The position numbers were made by a program, and so were the translations under genes. Shown here in pieces: positions 58,514 through 64,000 of a stretch of 64,000 bases of DNA. Source of the DNA: Renibacterium sp043789415 (GTDB taxonomy: Bacteria > Actinomycetota > Actinomycetes > Actinomycetales > Micrococcaceae); NCBI RefSeq assembly GCF_043789415.1, contig NZ_JBDLLW010000001.1:868001-932000 (forward strand), given 5' to 3'. The notes under the pieces were generated by a model, which did no database searches, was not told the DNA's origin, and saw only the letters and a program-made list of their open reading frames with translations. Numbering within the stretch: the stretch's first letter is position 1; each line of letters starts with the position of its first letter.

Positions 58514-59425
58514 ATGTATCAAGTTCCAGACCAGAGCGGCAAGCTGATCGTGGTCACCGGAGCCAACTCCGGCACTGGCAAAGAAGCCACCCAACGGCTG
58601 GCCGGCGCCGGGGCGAAAGTGATCATGGCGGTGCGCTCCGTTGAAAAGGGCGAGACCGCAAAGCAGGAGATTCTCACTGCCCACCCCGGGGCCGCATTGG
58701 AGATTCGGCGAATCGATCTGGCGGATCTGGGCAGCGTTCAGGATTTTGCCGAAGGCCTGCTCGCCGAAGGCACTCCGCTTGACGTCCTGGTGAATAACGC
58801 CGGGGTGATGACCCCGCCGTCCAGAATTGAGACCAAAGACGGCTTCGAGTTGCAGTTCGGCAGTAATTTCCTCGGCCCTTTCGCCTTGACCAACAGGCTG
58901 CTCCCCTTGCTATTGAAAGCCAGAGCTCCGCGAGTGACGACCATGAGCAGCGGAATGGCGAACTTCGGCAGAATTCATTTCGACGACCTGAATTGGTCAC
59001 GCAGATACCGTCGAGTTGCGGCGTATGCACAGTCGAAACTCGCCGATCTGATGCTCTCCAGGACCTTAGCCGAGGTGTCTCTGGAACGGGATTGGACACT
59101 GATCAGCAACGCTGCCCACCCCGGTTACACCCAGACCAATTTGCAGACCGCAGGCGCCAGCTTGGGCAGGCAGACTCCCCGGCAGAAGAGTCTCCTGGAC
59201 AACCTACTGCCCTCCCAGCAGCCGGAACAAGGCACCGAGCCCTTGCTCTACGCAGCCACCAGCCCAGACGCGATCTCCAAGGGCTACTACGGCCCGGTTG
59301 GCCGCTTCGGCCTGGTCGGCCCCACCGGTCCGGCCAGCTTGAATCGCAGAATGCGCGATGATGAGGTGGCACGCAGACTCTGGAAAGCAGCCGAAGAACT
59401 CACCGGCACCCGGCTGCCCGACTGA
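58514..59425 (+). CDS. Short-chain dehydrogenase/reductase
   Basis: 303 residues. Cofactor motif TGANSGTGKE, NNAG, catalytic Ser in TMSSGMA and YAQSK are intact. The extended length and the C-terminal PEQGTEPLLYAATSPDAISKGYYGP match retinol-dehydrogenase/WW-domain-oxidoreductase-like SDRs. ATG 58514 has GAAGGAG upstream, better than 58493. It is probably repressed by the divergent TetR protein. The substrate is unknown. Confidence 0.9.
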   Translation: MYQVPDQSGKLIVVTGANSGTGKEATQRLAGAGAKVIMAVRSVEKGETAKQEILTAHPGAALEIRRIDLADLGSVQDFAEGLLAEGTPLDVLVNNAGVMTPPSRIETKDGFELQFGSNFLGPFALTNRLLPLLLKARAPRVTTMSSGMANFGRIHFDDLNWSRRYRRVAAYAQSKLADLMLSRTLAEVSLERDWTLISNAAHPGYTQTNLQTAGASLGRQTPRQKSLLDNLLPSQQPEQGTEPLLYAATSPDAISKGYYGPVGRFGLVGPTGPASLNRRMRDDEVARRLWKAAEELTGTRLPD

Positions 59426-59513
59426 GCTGCCGCCGGGCAACCAGCCCACCTCAACTAAAGTTCACCGCCTAGCCACCTCTTCTTCATGTATTGCTGAGCC
59501 GGATTTCAGCCAA

Positions 59514-59544
59514 ACCCCCAAGGATCAAAGCAAGCCTTGGGGGT
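59514..59544 (+). terminator. Intrinsic terminator of the dehydrogenase gene
   Basis: ACCCCCAAGG pairs with CCTTGGGGGT around an 11-base loop, extended by AGCC/GGCT across a small bulge, and followed by TTTGTTTTTAAG. Confidence 0.85.
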
Positions 59545-59597
59545 GGCTTTGTTTTTAAGACGTGGCTAAATCAACTCGTATGGCCGGGAGGCCTTTA

Positions 59598-60065
59598 ATG
59601 TCTGTGGTGCGCCTCATGGTGGCCTCCTTCAATAGCGCCCGGGATCCGGTGCTGCATAGCTGGCTGCTGCATCGAGACAGGGTTCTGGGCGAGCAGCACT
59701 GCGGTGAAGCCCTGGAGCGAGGCGACGGCTTCGACCAGGAAGACCATATTTTCGTCTGGCGCCTGCTCACCTCGAATAATCGAGAGCTAGCTCGCAGCGC
59801 CGCGATTTTCAGGAAGTTCTCCGCGGCCCAAGAAGACGCGCAGCTAGCTCAGCAGCTGGCGCCGGGATGGGAACATCGTTCGGTGGTGGACGCCGATCAG
59901 GGCACTCATACCTGGCTCGCCGCATCGGATGCCCGCCCGCAGGTGATGGGGGCCCGTTGGTTCAGAATGGAACGGGACAGGGACAAGGCTCTCAAGAGCG
60001 CCCTGCTGGCGCTCGAGACAGCCCGGCTGCCGGAGAGCGCGCACGCTGCGGGCCTGCGACGCTAG
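59598..60065 (+). CDS. Hypothetical protein
   Basis: 155 residues from ATG 59598, which has GGGAGG at ideal spacing; starts at 59562 and 59580 are less well placed. No signal or membrane segment. The central part (LTSNNRELARSAAIFRKFSAA) and C-terminal part (LAASDARPQVMGARWFRMERDRDKALKSAL) look like a compact alpha/beta protein with a DAD/DAR pattern. No family is recognised. The PHO-box promoter of the next gene begins 20 bases after its stop. Confidence 0.6.
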   Translation: MSVVRLMVASFNSARDPVLHSWLLHRDRVLGEQHCGEALERGDGFDQEDHIFVWRLLTSNNRELARSAAIFRKFSAAQEDAQLAQQLAPGWEHRSVVDADQGTHTWLAASDARPQVMGARWFRMERDRDKALKSALLALETARLPESAHAAGLRR

Positions 60066-60085
60066 ACCGCAAGCCTCGCGGATCG

Positions 60086-60126
60086 ATTCACCCAATGTTC
60101 ACCGAACGGCCAAAGCTGCTTATTGT
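60086..60126 (+). promoter_or_regulatory. PHO-box-like promoter of the exported-protein cluster
   Basis: ATTCACCCAAT (60086-60096) and GTTCACCGAAC (60097-60107) are adjacent 11-bp direct repeats matching the actinobacterial PhoP box (TTCACC units). The second repeat serves as -35 (GTTCAC), 18 bp before -10 TATTGT (60121-60126), the usual PhoP geometry. The predicted transcript would have a leader of about 200 bases. Confidence 0.65.
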
Positions 60127-60243
60127 TTGCGTCAACGCAACCGGAATGCTGATCAGCAGAATTGAACTTGGTTGCACAGCACAAAGTCAGCAATCTTTCA
60201 GACTTCCTTCAGGAGCGCGTTTGACTTGCGCCTCGAGAAGGAG

Positions 60244-60302
60244 GGTCCGCCCCGACAGCACCGGGGCGGACCACAACTACAGGTGTAATCGGCAACTGTA
60301 GT
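60244..60302 (+). promoter_or_regulatory. Two hairpins in the leader before the PstS-like gene
   Basis: GGTCCGCCCCG (60244-60254) pairs exactly with 60262-60272, and ACTACAG (60276-60282) with CTGTAGT (60296-60302). They lie in tandem just before the ribosome site AAGGAGC. They could stabilise the message or modulate read-through. No known riboswitch is recognised. Confidence 0.5.
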
Positions 60303-60335
60303 AACAAAACATTCTATCAAGGAGCCTTTCCAAGA

Positions 60336-61454
60336 ATGAAAAAGTCAGTTCTCTCCCTCAGCGGTGCCGCAGCAATCGGCGTCCTCGCACTCGGCCTGGC
60401 CACCTCCTCAGCTGCTATCGCTGATCCCAGCCCGGCCGGAGACCGCACCTACACGGCCACCGGCTCGGACACCATCCAGGATGTCTGGAACGGCCTGTCC
60501 AATGGAACCGGAGCCGCCAACCCGAACGTCGCTTCTTATGACGCCTTCGGCAGCAGCACCATCAGCTTCAACGGAGTGACCATCAATCGGCCCGCTGGCT
60601 CTGGCGACGGCGTCAAGGCCCTCAGTGCTTCGGCAGATACCGCTTGGGCTGCTACCGCGGGTAACGGTTACCCCGGACCGGGCGGCAACGTTAACATCGC
60701 GGGCAAGCTGCAGTTCGCTCGCACCTCCTCAGGCCCGACCAAAGACGGCTCCGCACTGACCTACCTGCCGGCTTTCCGCGATGCGGTGAGCGTTTTGGTG
60801 AAGACCTCTTCGACCGGCGCCTTCGTGGTCACCGCGAGCCAGCTCGCCAATATCTACAACTGCGTTGCCGGTGCTAACACCGTCACCGTTGGCAGCAGCA
60901 CGGTGACCGTCAACCCCAAGCTTCCCCAGGCCAGCTCGGGTACCCGCAAGTTCTTCCTGTCCGCTATCGGCGTCAGCACCCCGGGTAGCTGCGTCACCAC
61001 CGTCGGCGCAGAGAACGATGGCAGCCAACTGACCGCTAACGGCGACCTCATTCCCTTCTCCGCAGCGCAGTTCATCGCGCAGAAGAACGGCGTGACCAGC
61101 AACACGGTGAGCTCAGACGAGCTGCTCGCCTCGGTGAACAACGGCGGCACCATCCTGGACCCCACCACCGGAACCGCTCCCTCACTCAAGCCGGGAACTC
61201 TCTACGGATCCGCTAGCACCGAGCCCTCCACCGCGGTCGGCACCTTCGCTCGCGATACTTACAGCGTGGTTGCCACCAGCGACTACACCGCAAACAGCAC
61301 CCTCACCACCACCGTGCTGAAGAGCCGACTGAACACCACGGCTGCCAAGGCCAAGATCAGCTCTTACGGCTTCCTGCCGCTGGGCTACGTCGGCGATCCG
61401 ACCATCAACGGTGCCGGCACCCTTGTCGCACACCAGGGCGCCTTCAAGCACTAG
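60336..61454 (+). CDS. Exported PstS-like substrate-binding-fold protein
   Basis: 372 residues. A clear signal peptide ends near ASSAAIA-D at residue 29; there is no lipobox, so the protein is freely secreted. The mature start TYTATGSDTIQDVWNGLS resembles the phosphate-binding PstS family, as do SYDAFG...GSGDGVKALSA, LQFARTSSGP, FRDAVSVLVK, TASQLANIYNC and ISSYGFLPLGYVGDP. Two Cys residues (YNC, GSC) could form a disulphide. Family members of this size are often labelled hypothetical. No PstC, PstA or PstB is near. The PHO-box upstream supports a phosphate link. Confidence 0.7.
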   Translation: MKKSVLSLSGAAAIGVLALGLATSSAAIADPSPAGDRTYTATGSDTIQDVWNGLSNGTGAANPNVASYDAFGSSTISFNGVTINRPAGSGDGVKALSASADTAWAATAGNGYPGPGGNVNIAGKLQFARTSSGPTKDGSALTYLPAFRDAVSVLVKTSSTGAFVVTASQLANIYNCVAGANTVTVGSSTVTVNPKLPQASSGTRKFFLSAIGVSTPGSCVTTVGAENDGSQLTANGDLIPFSAAQFIAQKNGVTSNTVSSDELLASVNNGGTILDPTTGTAPSLKPGTLYGSASTEPSTAVGTFARDTYSVVATSDYTANSTLTTTVLKSRLNTTAAKAKISSYGFLPLGYVGDPTINGAGTLVAHQGAFKH

Positions 61455-61566
61455 TACTCCCTAGCAGTCCCTTCTGGTGTGGGTGACGATCGCCGTCACC
61501 CACACCAGAACCTCATTTTTGGCTCTGACTCCGCACTCGCCCGAAGACTTCCAGAAAGCAGCCTCA

Positions 61567-63012
61567 ATGTTCTCCCGAATTGCCGATAAGGTGAAACCCC
61601 TGATCGCCGGTGGCGCGATCGTTCTTGCGCTGGCTCTTAGCTTGACCGTGAGCGGATCGGCGAGCGCCGCCGTCGAAGGAACCGGAGCGGGCAAGCTGGT
61701 GCTCTCGCCTTCCTCGGGAACCTGGGCATCGGGTAATCCGGGTGATCTGGTGATCGCCACGAATCTTGAGGCGAATTTCTCCTGCCCCACCGGCTCGACC
61801 AACCTGGTGTATTTCATCACCGAACCCGGGAGCGAGCTGCCCCAGGCAACCACGACGACCGAGGTGCGCAGCAAGTACCCGATCTCCAACTACAACTACG
61901 CTGAGCAGTACTCGGACCCGGCTTTCACCCCGATCCGGACCGCGATCTCCACGTATTCCAATTACGCCACCCCCAGCGAAGACCTCGCCGATGTGCGCAC
62001 CGCACTCGCTGCGAACCACACTTACAGCTTCGGACTGGTCTGCGCTGCCCTGGATGAGAACTACCAGTTGATGTTCACTCTGGACGGCGGCAAACCGGTC
62101 GCGGTGTGGAGCACCTTCCAGACCGATGCGCAGAAGAACTGGTCCGCGCCAGCCAGCAAGGCCGACACCACGATCAAGCTCACCGGCAACGCCAACGGCG
62201 GCAGCACCATTGATCTCAGCGCGGAGGTCGACTCAGAGGCTGCCGGTGGACTCTCCTCAGACGCCAAAGGCAGCATAGAGTTCTTCGCGAATGGCTTGTC
62301 AATCGGAAGTTCCGGGGTTTCTGGGGGGAAGGCCAGCTTCAAGCACAGCGGGCTCACGCCACTGACCGAATACAAGTACACGGCGAAGTACACTCCTTCG
62401 CCGGAAGACACCAAGTACAACGCCTCGCCGCTCTCCGCCGAGCTCAGCCTCACCACGGGCAGCGGTCAGGCCACCTCGACCGCCACCTCCACCACCACGA
62501 GCGCTGCCCCCACCGGCAGCCCTTCGCCCAGCGAACAACCAACGACGACCGACTCCGGCACTCCAACGGCGGGCAGCAGCCTGGCGGATGGTGGCGAACT
62601 TGAACCCGGAAGAACTTACACCGTCTCGGCTCCCGCGGGCAGCTTCACCGAGGGAGATACCGTGGCCGGGGTGATCCATTCCGATCCGATCAGCTTGACC
62701 GAGACAGCGAGCGCGGCAGCTGATGGTTCTGCGGTGTACACCTTTACCGCCCCGCAGGTCCTGCCGGCGGGAGACCACACCTTGGTCTTGACCGGCACTC
62801 CCTCGGGAAAGACGTATTCGCTCAAAGTCCGAGTGATTGCTCCGGGAGGGAGCACTAACAGCCCCTTCACTCCGCTCACCGCCTGGGTTAGCACAGCGGC
62901 CTCTACTCCCGCTGGGATGGCGGGCCTCTTCGCCCTGGCTCTTGGCCTGGTCACCGTGATCGCCATCATCTGGCACTTGATGCTCAAACGCCGTCCCAGC
63001 CGCCAGCATTGA
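61567..63012 (+). CDS. Exported Ig-like protein with C-terminal membrane anchor
   Basis: 481 residues from ATG 61567, which has CAGCCTCA upstream; the longer frame from 61477 is less likely. Signal peptide to about residue 35 (SGSASAA). A first domain with Cys pair (FSC, LVC) to residue 185, an Ig-like repeat domain (IDLSAEVDSEAAGG ... TKYNASPLSAELSLTTG, about 190-305), a Thr/Ser/Pro-rich linker, a second beta domain (GRTYTVSAPAGSFTEGDTV) and a C-terminal helix FALALGLVTVIAIIWHLML with a basic tail. It is a surface-anchored protein of unknown role. It lies 112 bases after the PstS-like gene. Confidence 0.65.
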   Translation: MFSRIADKVKPLIAGGAIVLALALSLTVSGSASAAVEGTGAGKLVLSPSSGTWASGNPGDLVIATNLEANFSCPTGSTNLVYFITEPGSELPQATTTTEVRSKYPISNYNYAEQYSDPAFTPIRTAISTYSNYATPSEDLADVRTALAANHTYSFGLVCAALDENYQLMFTLDGGKPVAVWSTFQTDAQKNWSAPASKADTTIKLTGNANGGSTIDLSAEVDSEAAGGLSSDAKGSIEFFANGLSIGSSGVSGGKASFKHSGLTPLTEYKYTAKYTPSPEDTKYNASPLSAELSLTTGSGQATSTATSTTTSAAPTGSPSPSEQPTTTDSGTPTAGSSLADGGELEPGRTYTVSAPAGSFTEGDTVAGVIHSDPISLTETASAAADGSAVYTFTAPQVLPAGDHTLVLTGTPSGKTYSLKVRVIAPGGSTNSPFTPLTAWVSTAASTPAGMAGLFALALGLVTVIAIIWHLMLKRRPSRQH

Positions 63013-63029
63013 GATCTCGAAAGAAGACC

Positions 63030-64000
63030 ATGCGCCTTTCATTCACTGCATCACGCCGGCTGCTCTCGCTATCTTGTGCGCTGGTCTCAGTTCTCGGTCT
63101 GACGGTAGCGGCCGCGCTACCGGTTCAAGCCAGCTCAGACGCCTCGAACTGGAGCGAGCTCGGCCAGGTCAGCACCGATTCCGCCGTCACAGTCCGTTGG
63201 GACAACCGGAATAACGCTGCGAATGCCACGGTCCCGAGGGATCAGACCCAGCAGATTCTGCACACCAAGGGGAAGAACTACCTGGATATCGCTCCGCTGA
63301 TCAATAACAAATACGCTTCTCAGTTCGGCGCGGATAACGGTCAGGGCGGACTTCAGCTCACGGTGTCGCAGACCGAGAGCCTGGTGAACCAGGCAATTCA
63401 GCTCACGGTCAGCGGCGGGCCCAAGAGTCTGAGCGGAAACGCCGCCAATAATCCTTATCTGCAGATCTTCCAATGCTGGGGCGCCCCGGGAAGCGATGGC
63501 AAGCCCGATCCTCGGGCGACGTCACCCGATCCTGCGACGTGCCAGCTGGGAACAGCGGGAATCGGCAGCGCCGGTGACCCAGGGATCGGCAGCCGGGTTC
63601 CGCTGCGGGATCCTCTGCTCAGCGGCGGAGACTGGGCCGAATACGAGGCTAAGACGGCGGTCCCGGTGCTGGGAATCGATGGTTCCAGCACTCCCGGGGA
63701 CGCACCTCACAACACCTTTTTCTCCAGCACCACGACCAATGAGATCGATCGGCTCTATTTCGACTCGGAGGGCAAAGCACAAACCGTCTTCGAGACGCAG
63801 ACCGGCGCGGAGGCGAATTTCATGGGCTGCGGTCTGGCTCGCGGTCCGAGCACCTCGAACTGCTGGCTGGTTGCCGTACCGCGCACTCCGGAGATCAATA
63901 TCAATAACTACCCTGAGGCCTGGGGCTCCGCACTGAGCCCCTCGCTCTGGGCCCAGCGTCTGCAGGTCAAGCTCGGCTTCCGCAACGCACCGGGGGCTTG
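63030..64000 (+). CDS. Large exported protein of unknown function, 3' end cut by window edge
   Basis: 323 codons are open from ATG 63030 to the edge, preceded by GAAAGAAG. A signal peptide (RRLLSLSCALVSVLGLTVAAALPVQA) ends near residue 35. The visible part is Asn/Gly/Pro-rich with spaced Cys residues (IFQCWGAPG, ATCQLG, MGCGLARG, SNCWLVAVPRTP), suggesting disulphide-bonded beta domains. It starts 17 bases after the preceding stop, so it is in the same operon. No catalytic motif is seen and no family is named; the C-terminal part would be needed to judge. Confidence 0.6.
   Translation, partial: MRLSFTASRRLLSLSCALVSVLGLTVAAALPVQASSDASNWSELGQVSTDSAVTVRWDNRNNAANATVPRDQTQQILHTKGKNYLDIAPLINNKYASQFGADNGQGGLQLTVSQTESLVNQAIQLTVSGGPKSLSGNAANNPYLQIFQCWGAPGSDGKPDPRATSPDPATCQLGTAGIGSAGDPGIGSRVPLRDPLLSGGDWAEYEAKTAVPVLGIDGSSTPGDAPHNTFFSSTTTNEIDRLYFDSEGKAQTVFETQTGAEANFMGCGLARGPSTSNCWLVAVPRTPEININNYPEAWGSALSPSLWAQRLQVKLGFRNAPGA

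Noticed and set aside
59867..60301. Plus-strand 144-codon frame spanning the end of the 59598-60065 gene and the PHO-box region
   Set aside because: Arg/Gly-rich shadow frame that crosses the promoter and hairpins; no ribosome site.
1..64000. tRNA and rRNA genes
   Set aside because: Intergenic regions were scanned for cloverleaf arms, CCA ends and GGTTCGA-type T-loops; no convincing candidate was found.

Overview
The window is chromosomal DNA from a high-GC Gram-positive bacterium. The gene set points to an actinobacterium of the Micrococcaceae (Arthrobacter / Renibacterium / Psychromicrobium type): an MshB-type mycothiol deacetylase fused to membrane segments, a 7Fe-type ferredoxin next to dapC, an actinobacterial DapC/DapD/DapE lysine branch, many GTG starts, leaderless promoters and a glutamate GluABCD importer. 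The family-level placement is inference from gene content. No rRNA, tRNA or CRISPR array was seen.

Layout. 1-571 is a truncated LOG-family gene. 739-4043 is a gluABCD-type amino-acid importer with a strong hairpin between gluB and gluC. 4047-10900 holds the succinylase diaminopimelate branch (dapE, dapD, dapC) with fdxA, citrate synthase, a lysozyme-like membrane protein coupled to dapD and an unknown protein. 11068-15598 has an SH3-like small protein, a repeat cluster, a pyridoxal-kinase-type gene, mshB and typA. 15885-23936 is a peptide (Dpp/Opp) ABC importer with two binding proteins. 24177-25832 is a small islet carrying an HsdR-N-type nuclease and flanked by copies of the 3' end of ychF. 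25813-32867 is housekeeping: ychF, rmuC, ispH, xseA, xseB, a PPK2 kinase. 32937-37833 has an alanine-type aminotransferase and an OpuC-type osmoprotectant importer. 38129-48105 looks like a sugar-use locus: aldose epimerase, a YtfQ-YtfR-YtfT-YjfF-like importer and a 1318-residue secreted multidomain GH2 enzyme. 48183-53823 contains rsgA with a possible upstream peptide, a Nudix gene, a wrecked YefM-YoeB-type toxin-antitoxin locus, pirin, an N-acetylglucosamine-kinase-like gene, nitronate monooxygenase and an Lrp regulator. 53833-59425 contains a DNA-binding regulator divergent from corA, two aldo-keto reductases, and a TetR regulator divergent from a short-chain dehydrogenase. 59598-64000 ends with an unknown protein and a run of secreted proteins behind a PHO-box-like promoter.

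Most notable points: (1) a ychF-3'-end islet with att-like direct repeats around one nuclease gene; (2) a probable PhoP-controlled cluster of unfamiliar exported proteins at the right edge; (3) a perfect 86-bp palindrome beside a single N at 19568, most easily read as an assembly fold-back; (4) fused remnants of a toxin-antitoxin pair; (5) a 26-codon ORF with a perfect Shine-Dalgarno before rsgA; (6) well-resolved operator layouts (a MerR-type 19-bp-spacer promoter, paired TetR boxes 50 bp apart, tandem TTGCAA boxes). All assignments come from reading motifs by eye; no database search was run.
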